A stretch of DNA of 64,000 bases from Streptomyces sp. WAC 01529 (GCF_003945545.1 NZ_CP029617.1:7095001-7159000), one strand, 5' to 3'; counted from the first letter of the stretch, positions 1-8,551 are shown. Made by a program: numbers and translations. The notes: a model not told the origin generated them from the letters alone.

Positions 1-242
1 CGACCTCCGCCCTCGACCCCGAGATGATCAACGAGGTCCTGGAGGTCATGCAGCAGCTCGCCCGTGACGGCATGACGATGGTCGTCGTCACCCATGAGAT
101 GGGCTTCGCCCGCTCCGCCGCCAACCGCGTGGTCTTCATGTCCGACGGCCGCGTCGTGGAGGACCGCACCCCGGAGGACTTCTTCACCCACCCGGAGAGC
201 GAGCGCGCCAGGGACTTCCTCTCCAAGATCCTCAAGCACTGA
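1..242 (+). CDS. gluA: Glutamate ABC transporter ATP-binding protein (3' part)
   Basis: Only the C-terminal part is in the window; the frame is open from base 3. It begins in the conserved stretch just after the Walker B aspartate-glutamate (TSALDPE) and continues into the H-loop region (VVVTHEMGFARSAANRV), typical of polar amino-acid importers of the GlnQ/GluA type. It would hydrolyse ATP at the inner face of the membrane to drive uptake. The binding protein and two permease genes follow on the same strand with short gaps, so this is the first gene of a gluABCD operon. Substrate is inferred from operon type; glutamate or another acidic or polar amino acid is likely. Confidence 0.9.
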   Translation, partial: TSALDPEMINEVLEVMQQLARDGMTMVVVTHEMGFARSAANRVVFMSDGRVVEDRTPEDFFTHPESERARDFLSKILKH

Positions 243-273
243 CGGGGGCGACGCGCTCGTGAAGAGAGACACC

Positions 274-1179
274 ATGCGTACGACCCGGCTCGTGGCGGCG
301 CTCGTCCTGTCCGCGCTCGTCTCCACCGCCTGCGGCAAGGAGGGCAGCCCGCCGACGAAGGGCCCCGCGGCCGAGAAGCTCCCCGAATACCGGGTGGCCA
401 CCGGCTTCCAGCTGCCCCAGTCGTCGACCTGGCGGAAGGCCAAGAGCCGCGGCCGCTTCATCGTGGGCGCCAAGGAGGACCAGCCCTACCTCGGCGAGAA
501 GGACCCCGCGACGGGCACCTACTCCGGCTTCGACATCGAGATCGCCAAGATGATCTCGGCCTCACTCGGTCTTGACCCCAAGAAGACCGAGTTCAAGACC
601 ATCGCGTCGGCCAACCGCGAAACCGCCCTGCAGAACGGGCAGATCGACTACTACGTCGGCACCTACACCATCAACGACAACCGCAAGAAGCTCGTCGGCT
701 TCGGCGGCCCGTACTACCTGGCGGGCCAGGGCCTGCTCGTACGCCACGACGAGGAGGACATCAAGGGCCCGCGGGACCTGGCCGGCAAGCGCGTCTGCTC
801 GGCGGCGGGATCCACCCCCTACCAGCGCATCCAGCAGGAGTACCCCAAGGCCACCCTCGTCGCCTACGACACGTACTCCGTCTGCGTCGACAACCTGCTC
901 ACCTACCAGGTCGACGCCGTCACCACCGACGACGCGATCCTGATCGGCTACGCGGCCAAGGTGCCCGACGAACTCAAGGTGGTCGGCAAGCCGTTCTCCG
1001 AGGAGCCGTACGGGATCGGGGTCCCCCGGCGCGACAACGCGCTGCGCCTCGCCATCGACGACGCCCTCGCCGCCGGTGAGAAGAACGGCGACTGGAAGAA
1101 GGCCTACGACGCCACGCTCGGCCTCTCCGGCGTGCCGGCGCCGAAGCCACCCGCCATCGACCGCTACCCGGCGAACTGA
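274..1179 (+). CDS. gluB: Glutamate ABC transporter substrate-binding lipoprotein
   Basis: A 301-residue extracellular solute-binding protein of family 3. The N-terminus is a lipoprotein signal with lipobox LVSTAC at about residues 16-21, so the mature protein should be lipid-anchored outside the membrane. The conserved core of this family (FIVGAKEDQPYLG, then GFDIEIAKMI) starts near residue 63. I chose the ATG at 274 because it gives a normal signal peptide; the frame is open further upstream but overlaps gluA. It sits 31 bases after gluA and 9 bases before gluC. It captures the amino acid and delivers it to the GluC/GluD pore. Confidence 0.92.
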   Translation: MRTTRLVAALVLSALVSTACGKEGSPPTKGPAAEKLPEYRVATGFQLPQSSTWRKAKSRGRFIVGAKEDQPYLGEKDPATGTYSGFDIEIAKMISASLGLDPKKTEFKTIASANRETALQNGQIDYYVGTYTINDNRKKLVGFGGPYYLAGQGLLVRHDEEDIKGPRDLAGKRVCSAAGSTPYQRIQQEYPKATLVAYDTYSVCVDNLLTYQVDAVTTDDAILIGYAAKVPDELKVVGKPFSEEPYGIGVPRRDNALRLAIDDALAAGEKNGDWKKAYDATLGLSGVPAPKPPAIDRYPAN

Positions 1180-1188
1180 GGAGGCGTC

Positions 1189-1833
1189 ATGAACGTACTG
1201 ACAGACAACTTCTCCACGTTCGGCGACGGCTTCCTCGGCACCGTCGAACTCACCGTCTACGCCTCGCTCCTCGCGCTCGTGCTCGGCTTCCTCATGGCCT
1301 CCTTCCGCGTCGCGCCCGTCGGCTCCTTCCGGGCCTTCGGCACGGTGTGGGTGGCGGTCCTGCGCAACACCCCGCTCACGCTGCTCTTCTTCGCCGTCCT
1401 GCTCGGCCTGCCGCGCTTCGGACTCGTCCTGCCCTTCAAGGTGTTCGCGGTCCTCGCGCTCGGCTGCTACACCTCCGCCTTCATCTGCGAGGCGCTCAGG
1501 TCGGGCATCAACACCGTGCCCAAGGGACAGGGCGAGGCGGCCAGAAGCCTCGGCATGAGCTTCGGGCAGACCCTGTCGATGGTGGTCCTGCCGCAGGCCT
1601 TCCGGTCCGTCATCGCCCCGGTCGGCTCCAACCTCATCGCGCTCGCCAAGAACTCCGCGATCGCCGGAGCCTTCAGCGTCACCGAACTGCTCGGCACGTA
1701 CAAGACGCTCAACGAGCTGGGCTACAACATCATCTGGACCTTCGTCTGGATCGCCCTCGGCTACCTCATCATCACCCTCGCCATCAGCGCGGTCTTCAAC
1801 ATCCTCGAAAAGCGCTGGGGAGTCGCCCGATGA
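1189..1833 (+). CDS. gluC: Glutamate ABC transporter permease
   Basis: A 214-residue integral membrane protein of the HisM/GlnP permease family, with about five hydrophobic segments. The EAA loop that contacts the ATPase is visible around residues 103-122 (EALRSGINTVPKGQGEAA, then SLGMSF). The start ATG follows a GAGG motif in the gap after gluB. Its stop codon overlaps the start of the next gene (ATGA), which implies translational coupling with gluD. The two permeases probably form a heterodimer pore. Confidence 0.92.
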   Translation: MNVLTDNFSTFGDGFLGTVELTVYASLLALVLGFLMASFRVAPVGSFRAFGTVWVAVLRNTPLTLLFFAVLLGLPRFGLVLPFKVFAVLALGCYTSAFICEALRSGINTVPKGQGEAARSLGMSFGQTLSMVVLPQAFRSVIAPVGSNLIALAKNSAIAGAFSVTELLGTYKTLNELGYNIIWTFVWIALGYLIITLAISAVFNILEKRWGVAR

Positions 1834-2699
1834 AAGCCCTCTCCCACGATTCCACCGCCCTCTACGACATCCCGGGACCCAGAACCGTCCGGCGGCACAA
1901 GCTCTACGGGGTGCTCTCCACCCTGGTGGTGCTCGCCCTCGTCGGCTGGATCCTGTATCTGCTCTTCGACACCGACCAGTTCACCGCAACCAAGTGGACG
2001 CCCTTCGAGTACAAGGGCATCCAGGAACTGCTCCTGCGGGGCCTCGGCAACACGCTCAAGGCCTTCGCGATCTCCGCGGTACTCGCACTCGCGCTCGGCG
2101 GCCTGCTCGCCATGGGGCGGCTCTCGGACCACCGGCCGGTGCGCTGGGTGGCCACGCTCCTCGTGGAGTTCTTCCGCGCGATGCCCGTCCTGGTGATGAT
2201 CTTCTTCGTCTTCGTGGCGCTGAAGGTGCAGCCGCTGCCCGCGCTGGTCACCGGGCTCACGCTCTACAACGGCTCGGTGCTCGCCGAGGTCTTCCGCTCC
2301 GGCGTCAACTCCATGGAACGCGGCCAGAAGGAGGCCGCCTACGCGCTCGGCATGCGCAAGACCCAGGTCATGAGCTACGTCCTCGTGCCCCAGGCCCTGC
2401 GCGCCATGCTGCCCGCCATCATCAGCCAGTTGGTGGTGGCCCTCAAGGACACCTCACTGGGTTTTCTGATCACCTACGAGGAGTTCCTCCACGCCGGGAA
2501 GCTGATCGCGTCGAATCTCGACTACGATTTGCCGTTCATCCCCGTGGTCATGGTGATCTCACCGATCTACATCGGGATGTGCATGTTGCTGTCGTGGTTC
2601 GCCCAGTGGGTGTCCAGGCGTCAGCGGCGCAATCCCAAGACGGAGGCCGCGGAAGTCGCGCCGGCCGAACCAGGGACGCTGCTGCCGGGTGTGCAGTAG
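1830..2699 (+). CDS. gluD: Glutamate ABC transporter permease
   Basis: A 289-residue membrane permease, longer than GluC because of an N-terminal cytoplasmic stretch of about 30 residues before the first membrane segment (LVVLALVGWILYLLF). It carries the HisM-type EAA loop (VFRSGVNSMERGQKEAAYAL) near residues 154-173 and a charged, alanine- and glutamate-rich C-terminal tail. It starts inside the gluC stop codon (ATGA at 1830). It is the last gene of the operon and ends facing the convergent hydrolase gene. Confidence 0.92.
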   Translation: MKALSHDSTALYDIPGPRTVRRHKLYGVLSTLVVLALVGWILYLLFDTDQFTATKWTPFEYKGIQELLLRGLGNTLKAFAISAVLALALGGLLAMGRLSDHRPVRWVATLLVEFFRAMPVLVMIFFVFVALKVQPLPALVTGLTLYNGSVLAEVFRSGVNSMERGQKEAAYALGMRKTQVMSYVLVPQALRAMLPAIISQLVVALKDTSLGFLITYEEFLHAGKLIASNLDYDLPFIPVVMVISPIYIGMCMLLSWFAQWVSRRQRRNPKTEAAEVAPAEPGTLLPGVQ

Positions 2700-2719
2700 C
2701 TCGTAGGGCCACGCCCGCC

Positions 2720-2733
2720 CCGGCAGCAGCCGG
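2720..2733. terminator. Small hairpin between convergent genes
   Basis: CCGGC and GCCGG arms around a four-base loop lie in the 37-base gap between gluD and the convergent hydrolase gene. The stem is only five base pairs and has no T-run, so its role as a terminator is a weak inference from position. Confidence 0.3.
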
Positions 2734-2736
2734 AGA

Positions 2737-4338
2737 TCACTGCTCGCGCAGGGGAACGGACACGTACGACGGGTCCGCCTCCGGTGAGGAGAAGGTCAGC
2801 TGCGCGCCGGACGGGTTGTGCTCGATGTAGAGCGGGTCGACCGTGTCGACGACCAGGGCGAGCTTGTGTCCTGCCGGTACGTCGTAGGCCGTGGAGAAGA
2901 GCTCCAGGTCCACGCCGAAGGGCTTGCCGGGCGTCTTGCCGTGGAAGGTGTACGGCGCATTGCTGACCAGCTTGCCGAGGCCGAGCGGGCCCACGTCGTA
3001 GAGGTACGCGACGAGGGTGCCGCTCTCCTTGGTGCTGGTGAGCGTGGTGTGCAGCTTCGTCGTGCCGCGCACCCGCTGGGGCGTCGCGTACTTCTCCGAC
3101 TGCCAGACGCCCGTGTAGCGGCGCGGGAGCAGCGGCACCGACGCCGTCGGCGGGATCTTCAGGAACTGGTCGAGCGCGTTGGACAGGATGGCGATGCCGC
3201 CGTTGGCGCCCGAGTCGACGTTCGTACGGATCGTGGTGGTCCCCGCCATCGCGATCTTCTTGCGCGTCGGGCCGACCGACTTCCAGTCCGGGTAGCCCTC
3301 GTAGCCGCCCGTGGAGCGGGACTTGAGCTGGACCGGCTGCTCCTTGTCGATGCCGTTGTCCTCGCCCTTGAGGTAGCGGTCGAACCAGCGCCGGGTCGAG
3401 GTCCAGGTGTCGTTCGGCAGCCCGAGCAGGCCGGTGGCCTCCGCCGTCGCGTGGTCGCCGGGGCGGAACTCCAGGCGCTTGGGGCCGGTCAGCCGCTCGT
3501 AGAACTCGGCGTACTGGTTGGGCGGGAAGAGGGTGTCGCCCCAGGCGTTGCCGAGCATGATGGCCGCGCCGTTGTCGTTGATCCGGTCGAGGTGGGTCAC
3601 GGGGGAGCGCTTGGCGCCCCACGCGATCATCTCGGCCTCTTTGTCCAGGTTGGACCCGAGGAAGTCCTTGAGCGTCTGCTGGAGTTCGGGGCCGGGGCGG
3701 CCGGTGAGAGCGCCCGCGCCGCCGAGCAGGGCGGCGGCCTGGACGTGCTGGGTGCGCCCGCTGTAGATCGAGTCGATCAGGTCGGCCCAGCCGCTCAGCG
3801 CGGCGACCGCCTTGATCCGCTTGTCGTGCCCGGCGGCGAGCAGGCTGATGCCCGCGCCGTACGAGACGCCCGCCATGCCGACCTTCGACGGGTCGGCCGG
3901 GGTGTGCGCCAGCGTCCAGTCGATGACCTTGGAGGCGTCGGCGATGTCCTTGGGCCCCGCGGTCTCTATCTCGCCGCCGGACTGCCAGAAGCCGCGCGAG
4001 TTGTAACTGACCACCACATAGCCGGAGTCGGCGAGCTTCTGGGCCTGCGCGACGTACTCGATCTGGGGCATGGCCCAGCTGGTGGGCAGCACGATCGAGG
4101 GGTATCGGGCCCCGGCCTTCGCGTCCTTCGGGGTGAAGACGTTGGCCTTGAGGACGGTGCCGCCGTCGCCGGGGATGTCGACGAAGCGTACGTCCGCGGC
4201 GCTCGCCGCCCGCGGTGCGGCGGCCGGGGCCGCCTGCGCCGTCGGGGCGAGACCGAGGGCGGCGCCTGCGACGAGGGACGCGGAGACGGTGCCCACGGCG
4301 GTCGTGCGCAGGGCCCGGTGCGGGTGCGGAGCTCTCAC
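2737..4338 (-). CDS. Secreted alpha/beta hydrolase, S15 peptidase / CocE-NonD family
   Basis: A 533-residue exported hydrolase. An N-terminal signal peptide (hydrophobic residues about 13-30, cleavage near TAQA-AP at 33-38) sends it out of the cell. The catalytic domain follows, with the nucleophile elbow GVSYGAG (Ser about 159), an acid candidate in NAWGDTLFP and a histidine in RPGDHATAE. The C-terminal third fits the beta-sandwich domain of X-Pro dipeptidyl-peptidases and cocaine-esterase-like enzymes. The start is GTG at 4338, preceded by GAGGAAG. The substrate is unknown: an acyl-peptide, ester or X-Pro peptide are all possible. The upstream region holds GTAAC-type repeats that may be a regulator site. 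Confidence 0.85.
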   Translation of the reverse strand: MRAPHPHRALRTTAVGTVSASLVAGAALGLAPTAQAAPAAAPRAASAADVRFVDIPGDGGTVLKANVFTPKDAKAGARYPSIVLPTSWAMPQIEYVAQAQKLADSGYVVVSYNSRGFWQSGGEIETAGPKDIADASKVIDWTLAHTPADPSKVGMAGVSYGAGISLLAAGHDKRIKAVAALSGWADLIDSIYSGRTQHVQAAALLGGAGALTGRPGPELQQTLKDFLGSNLDKEAEMIAWGAKRSPVTHLDRINDNGAAIMLGNAWGDTLFPPNQYAEFYERLTGPKRLEFRPGDHATAEATGLLGLPNDTWTSTRRWFDRYLKGEDNGIDKEQPVQLKSRSTGGYEGYPDWKSVGPTRKKIAMAGTTTIRTNVDSGANGGIAILSNALDQFLKIPPTASVPLLPRRYTGVWQSEKYATPQRVRGTTKLHTTLTSTKESGTLVAYLYDVGPLGLGKLVSNAPYTFHGKTPGKPFGVDLELFSTAYDVPAGHKLALVVDTVDPLYIEHNPSGAQLTFSSPEADPSYVSVPLREQ

Positions 4339-4380
4339 GGATCACTTCCTCACTCGTTGAAAGTGCAAAGTGACCCGACG

Positions 4381-4434
4381 GTAACCGCGTTGCCTTACTG
4401 GGGGTAACCCATCGGTAAGTTACGCCCCGGTAAC
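4381..4434. promoter_or_regulatory. GTAAC-type direct repeats upstream of the secreted hydrolase
   Basis: GTAAC occurs at 4381, 4404 and 4430. GTAAG at 4415 makes an 11-base-period pair with the 4404 copy, and GTTAC lies at 4419. Direct pentamers spaced by six bases are the form of site used by GlnR and by the related response regulator MtrA in actinomycetes. The block lies 43-96 bases upstream of the hydrolase start codon on the minus strand. That it is a binding site is inference. Confidence 0.4.
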
Positions 4435-4454
4435 GATCGTAGAGGGGTGCGTGG

Positions 4455-5648
4455 TTACTTCAGCGCGCTCTTGGTCTGCCAGTCCGACCAGTCGAGGTTC
4501 CACTCGCCGTAGCCGTTGCCCGGCTCCGGGGTGCCCTTCGAGCCGCTGCCGGTGACCTCGAAGGGGTCGCCGATCTGGACCTGGCCGTAGAGCCAGCCCG
4601 CGTCGCCGGTGCTCATGCCGACGCAGCCCGAGCTGTGGTTGGTGTTGCCGAAGTACGAGGCGTTCCAGGGGGCCGCGTGCGCGTACATGCCCGACCAGGT
4701 CAGCCGCATCGAGTAGTCGACCATCTTGTCGTAGCTGTTGCTGCCGGTGAGGCCGACCGTCTCGGAGCGCATGTTGATCGTGCCCTCCTTCGACATCAGG
4801 ACGGACGTGCCGCCCCAGGAGGCCTTCTCGCCGCCGGGGGTGCCGGCGGACATCGGGAGTGACCTGACCGTCTTGCCGTCGCGCACCAGCGTCGCCGTCT
4901 TGCTGTCCAGGTTCACCTTGACCACCTGGCTCTTGCCGACGGTGAAGCCGGTCGCGTAGTCGCGGACGAACCAGTCGTCGCCGCCGGAGTCGATGCCGTT
5001 GAGCCGGGCGTCCAGCTTCACCTTGGTGCCGGACTTCCAGTACTCCTTGGGCCGCCAGTCGACGCGGTCCTTGCCGTCGTGGTTCTTGATCCAGCCCCAG
5101 GCGCCCGTGGTGCCGTTAGAGGTCGTCACCTTGAGCTGCTTCTCCACCTCGGCCTTGTTCCTCACCGGGTGGTCGAAGGTGATCGAGAGGGGCTGCGCGA
5201 TGCCGACGGTGGTGCCCTTGCCCGGGGCCAGCGTCACCTTGTTGACCTGGGCGGGCGCGGCCGTCTTGAAGGAGGCCTTCGCGCTGCCGCCCTGGTCGCT
5301 GACCGCGTCGACCTTGTACGCGGTGCCGGGGGCCGCCACGCGCTGCGACGTCCAGGTGGTGCCGTTCGCCGAGACCTTGCCGGGCAGCTTCGTGCCCTTG
5401 TCGTCGGCGACGGTGACCTGCTTCAGCCTGCCGCCGGCCAGCTTCACCGTGACCGGGCCGCCCGCCTTCGCCTGCTGCCCCTTGAGGTTCACCGCGATCT
5501 TCGGCTTCTCGGCGGCCTTGTCGGCGCCGGAGGAGTCGCCGCCGCCCGAGCAGGCGCTCAGGGCGGCGGCAAGGACTGCGACTCCCGCGGTCGCCGCGTG
5601 GCGGGTGCGAAGGGGGCGTCGGCGGCTCGAAGAGCTCTGCGGGGACAA
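4455..5648 (-). CDS. L,D-transpeptidase lipoprotein (Ig-like domains plus YkuD)
   Basis: A peptidoglycan L,D-transpeptidase of the actinobacterial Ldt type, which makes 3-3 crosslinks outside the membrane. It has a lipobox (ALSAC) after a basic, hydrophobic leader, two Ig-like domains, then the YkuD catalytic domain with HSSGCVGMS, whose cysteine lies about 55 residues before the C-terminus. A tryptophan-rich tail (WNLDWSDWQ) ends the protein. I prefer the TTG at 5648: GGAGG lies nine bases before it and the signal peptide is then of normal length. An in-frame GTG at 5681 would add 11 residues but has no ribosome binding site in front of it. Confidence 0.88.
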   Translation of the reverse strand: MSPQSSSSRRRPLRTRHAATAGVAVLAAALSACSGGGDSSGADKAAEKPKIAVNLKGQQAKAGGPVTVKLAGGRLKQVTVADDKGTKLPGKVSANGTTWTSQRVAAPGTAYKVDAVSDQGGSAKASFKTAAPAQVNKVTLAPGKGTTVGIAQPLSITFDHPVRNKAEVEKQLKVTTSNGTTGAWGWIKNHDGKDRVDWRPKEYWKSGTKVKLDARLNGIDSGGDDWFVRDYATGFTVGKSQVVKVNLDSKTATLVRDGKTVRSLPMSAGTPGGEKASWGGTSVLMSKEGTINMRSETVGLTGSNSYDKMVDYSMRLTWSGMYAHAAPWNASYFGNTNHSSGCVGMSTGDAGWLYGQVQIGDPFEVTGSGSKGTPEPGNGYGEWNLDWSDWQTKSALK

Positions 5649-5774
5649 GGAAACGTACCTCCGTGCGAATGTGGACTGCACGGAGAGAGGGCGTACGAGG
5701 CCGTCGGGTTGCCTGATGTCCCGAAAATGACCGCTAGGTCACAGAAGGGCCCCGGCGAAGGAGGCCCAGTGTGA

Positions 5775-5814
5775 GGTGACGGTCACTTCGTGCTGTGCGG
5801 TGACGGTCACTTCG
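5775..5814. repeat. Two copies of a 16-base element containing a palindrome
   Basis: GGTGACGGTCACTTCG occurs at 5775-5790 and again at 5799-5814. Each copy contains the palindrome GTGACGGTCAC. The centres are 24 bases apart, about two helical turns. The second copy overlaps the stop codon of the upstream minus-strand gene, and the pair lies 94-166 bases upstream of the L,D-transpeptidase, depending on the start used. Both the duplication and the spacing fit a paired operator, but a simple duplication is also possible. Confidence 0.5.
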
Positions 5815-6562
5815 CGCGATGAGAGGCGCGGGCCGAGGGCGTGGGGAGCGGCGTCTGGGCGGCGCGCGTCACATCCCCGACCAGCTCGACGACGTCCGGC
5901 CCGTACGCCTGCGAATTGACGACCTTCAGGAGCAGCACGAAGGAGTTGCCGCCGTGCTTGCGCGCGAGCTTCTCGTGGTGGCGGGCGAGATAGCGGGTGG
6001 CGGCCTGGCTGGTGACCGCGCGCTGGCCGCAGAAGAGGAAGACGGGCCTGGCGTCCTGGCCCTGGTCGGCGGTGAGCCGCGCGAGGATCACGTACTCCGT
6101 GAGGCCCGCCTCCATGCGGTAGCGCTCGGCGCCGATCTGGAACGCGCCCCGGTCGGGGACCGGCTCGGGCTCGGTGTTCACCCGCACGCCCGGCAGCAGC
6201 GAGTGCATGTGCGCCGCCAGGCGGCGGTGCGCCACCGGGTTGCCCACGCAGAACTCGGTGCGCTCGCCGAAGCTCTGCTGGGCCGCGTCGTGCGCGACGA
6301 CCTGGGTGTGCGCCCCGCAGTCCTTGATGACCGCGGCGAGTTCGAGGAGGGCGGACACGTCGTGGCGTACGACCATCAGCTCGCCGCCGCCCGCGTCGCG
6401 GTTGACGACGAGCAGCGACTCGGAGTTGTCGGGCAGCCCGAAGAAGGCCTGCTTGCGGCGGAGCCTGCGCTTCCACAGGTAGCCGCGCGCGAGCCACCCG
6501 AGGACGACGGCTATGCCGACCGCGCACAGGCCGAGGACGAGATTGCGCACGTCTTCAGTCAT
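5807..6562 (-). CDS. Membrane-anchored protein of unknown function
   Basis: A 251-residue protein with one N-terminal membrane segment (LVLGLCAVGIAVVLGWLARG, about residues 7-26) followed by a basic stretch (WKRRLRRK), so the remaining 215 residues should be cytoplasmic. The soluble part is a mixed alpha/beta domain with hydrophobic strands (SLLVVNRDA, ELMVVRHDV) and looks like a single conserved fold. I recognise no catalytic motif. The C-terminus is alanine- and threonine-rich. It is transcribed in the same direction as the L,D-transpeptidase and divergently from the ggt gene. I would call it a conserved hypothetical protein of streptomycetes. Confidence 0.7.
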   Translation of the reverse strand: MTEDVRNLVLGLCAVGIAVVLGWLARGYLWKRRLRRKQAFFGLPDNSESLLVVNRDAGGGELMVVRHDVSALLELAAVIKDCGAHTQVVAHDAAQQSFGERTEFCVGNPVAHRRLAAHMHSLLPGVRVNTEPEPVPDRGAFQIGAERYRMEAGLTEYVILARLTADQGQDARPVFLFCGQRAVTSQAATRYLARHHEKLARKHGGNSFVLLLKVVNSQAYGPDVVELVGDVTRAAQTPLPTPSARASHRAK

Positions 6563-6573
6563 GGGGGCGCATG

Positions 6574-6645
6574 CTAGGGCCTGCCCGGCGGATCATGCCA
6601 CGGGTCGCGGGGCCCGAACGCGTCCTGATCCGCCGGGCAGGCCCT
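6574..6645. repeat. 20-bp perfect inverted repeat, related to a second copy at 18.7 kb
   Basis: Arms at 6576-6595 and 6626-6645 are perfect reverse complements (AGGGCCTGCCCGGCGGATCA) around a 30-base loop, in the gap between divergent genes. The left arm with two extra bases (6574-6595) matches the minus strand of 18695-18716 at 20 of 22 positions. It is therefore a dispersed intergenic element, not just a local hairpin. Function unknown; a REP-like repeat or transcription barrier is possible. Confidence 0.7.
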
Positions 6646-6736
6646 GGCCCCCTTTCAGAGCAGTGTCCGAGGCGGTCCTTACGCAGACGCGGCCGCGAAG
6701 TTACGCTGCGCGGACGGTTGTTGACTGGAGGTACGA

Positions 6737-8551
6737 ATGCGTCGCGGTGTCGTACGTAATCTGACGCTCTTGGCGGTCGGAGGGGTCCTGGTGTCGGTCG
6801 GGGCCGCCGCGCCCCCTTCGCCCACGCACTCGGCGGAACGGACCCCACCCGGCCCCGAGAAGGTGCCGGTCGCCGTCGGGTACGGCGGGGCGGTGGCCAG
6901 CGTCGACCCGGACGCCTCGGCCGCCGGCATCGAGGTCCTGCGCAAGGGCGGCAACGCCGTGGACGCGGCCGTCGCCACCGCCGCCGCGCTCGGCGTCACC
7001 GAGCCGTACTCCGCGGGCGTCGGCGGCGGCGGGTACTTCGTCCACTACGACGCCAAGACGCGCAAGGTCAGCACCATCGACGGCCGCGAGACCGCCCCGC
7101 GCACCGCCGACTCCGGGCTCTTCCTGGAGAACGGCAAGCCGATCCCCTTCGCGGACGCCGTCACCAGCGGCCTCGGCGTCGGCACCCCGGGCACGCCCGC
7201 CACCTGGCAGTCGGCGCTCGACGCGTGGGGGACCAAACGGCTCGGCACGCTCCTGAAGCCCGCCGAGCGCCTGGCGCGCGACGGCTTCACGGTCGACGCG
7301 ACCTTCCGTTCCCAGACCGAGTCGAACGAGAAGCGGTTCAGGGACTTCCCGGCCTCGGCGAAGCTGTTCCTGCCGGGCGGGAAGCTCCCGGTCGTCGGCT
7401 CCACGTTCAAGAACCCCGATCTGGCCCGCACCTACGAGGAGTTGGGCCGCAAGGGCGTCGACGCGCTGTACCACGGAAAGCTCGCCAAGGACTTCGTGCG
7501 CACCGTGAACAAGCCGCCCGTCGACCCGGCGTCAGGCCGAAAGGTCCGGCCCGGCGACCTCTCCCTCAAGGACCTCGCGTCCTACGGCGTGAAGCGGCAG
7601 AAGCCCACGAGGACCACCTACCGCGGGCTCGACGTCTACTCCATGGCGCCCTCGTCGTCCGGCGGCACCACCGTCGGCGAGGCGCTCAACATCCTGGAGC
7701 GCACCGACCTGTCGAAGGCCTCCAAGAAGAAGTACCTGCACCGCTTCATCGAGGCCAGCCGCATCGCCTTCGCTGACCGGGGCCGCTGGGTGGGCGACCC
7801 CGCCTTCGAGGACGTACCGGCGAAGGAACTCCTCTCGCAGCGGTTCGCGGACAGCAGGGAGTGCCTGATCAAGGACGACGCGGTGCTCAAGAGCCCGCTC
7901 GCGCCCGGTGACCCGCGCCGCCCGACGGCGTGCGGGACGGCGGACAAGGCGGCCCCCACGACGTACGAGGGTGAGAACACCACGCACCTCACGGCCGCCG
8001 ACAAGTGGGGCAACGTCGTCGCCTACACCCTCACCATCGAGTCGACGGGCGGCAGCGGCATCACCGTGCCCGGCCGCGGCTTCCTGCTGAACAACGAACT
8101 GACGGACTTCTCCTTCGCGCCCGCCAACCCCGCGGTGCACGACCCGAACCTGCCGGGCCCGGGCAAGCGCCCGCGCTCCTCGATCTCGCCGACGATCGTG
8201 CTCAAGCACGGCAAGCCGGTGGTGGCGCTCGGTTCGCCGGGCGGCGCGACCATCATCACGACCGTGCTGCAGACCCTGACGGGCTTCGTCGACCGGGACC
8301 TGCCTCTGGTCGACGCGATCGCCGCGCCCCGCGCCAGCCAGCGCAACGCGGCGCAGACCGAGCTGGAACCGGGCCTGTGGGACAGCGGGCTGCGCACCTC
8401 CCTGGAGTCGATCGGGCACTCGTTCAAGCGGAACCCGGAGATCGGCGCGGCGACGGGTGTGCAGCGGCTGCCGGGCGGCAAGTGGCTCGCGGCCGCGGAG
8501 AAGGAGCGACGGGGCGGCGGCTCGGCGATGGTGGTGCGTCCCACCGACTGA
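6737..8551 (+). CDS. ggt: Gamma-glutamyltransferase, exported
   Basis: A 604-residue enzyme that cleaves gamma-glutamyl bonds (glutathione and related compounds) by hydrolysis or transpeptidation. The precursor cuts itself into large and small subunits at the catalytic threonine; here this is Thr 415 in NTTHLTAADKWGN. Other family signatures are GGNAVDAAVATAAALGV (about residues 72-88) and GSPGGATIITTVLQ in the small subunit. A leader with a hydrophobic core (LTLLAVGGVLVSVGAA) suggests export. ATG at 6737 is preceded by GGAGG. A more distant GGT-like gene lies at 32.1 kb. Confidence 0.93.
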   Translation: MRRGVVRNLTLLAVGGVLVSVGAAAPPSPTHSAERTPPGPEKVPVAVGYGGAVASVDPDASAAGIEVLRKGGNAVDAAVATAAALGVTEPYSAGVGGGGYFVHYDAKTRKVSTIDGRETAPRTADSGLFLENGKPIPFADAVTSGLGVGTPGTPATWQSALDAWGTKRLGTLLKPAERLARDGFTVDATFRSQTESNEKRFRDFPASAKLFLPGGKLPVVGSTFKNPDLARTYEELGRKGVDALYHGKLAKDFVRTVNKPPVDPASGRKVRPGDLSLKDLASYGVKRQKPTRTTYRGLDVYSMAPSSSGGTTVGEALNILERTDLSKASKKKYLHRFIEASRIAFADRGRWVGDPAFEDVPAKELLSQRFADSRECLIKDDAVLKSPLAPGDPRRPTACGTADKAAPTTYEGENTTHLTAADKWGNVVAYTLTIESTGGSGITVPGRGFLLNNELTDFSFAPANPAVHDPNLPGPGKRPRSSISPTIVLKHGKPVVALGSPGGATIITTVLQTLTGFVDRDLPLVDAIAAPRASQRNAAQTELEPGLWDSGLRTSLESIGHSFKRNPEIGAATGVQRLPGGKWLAAAEKERRGGGSAMVVRPTD

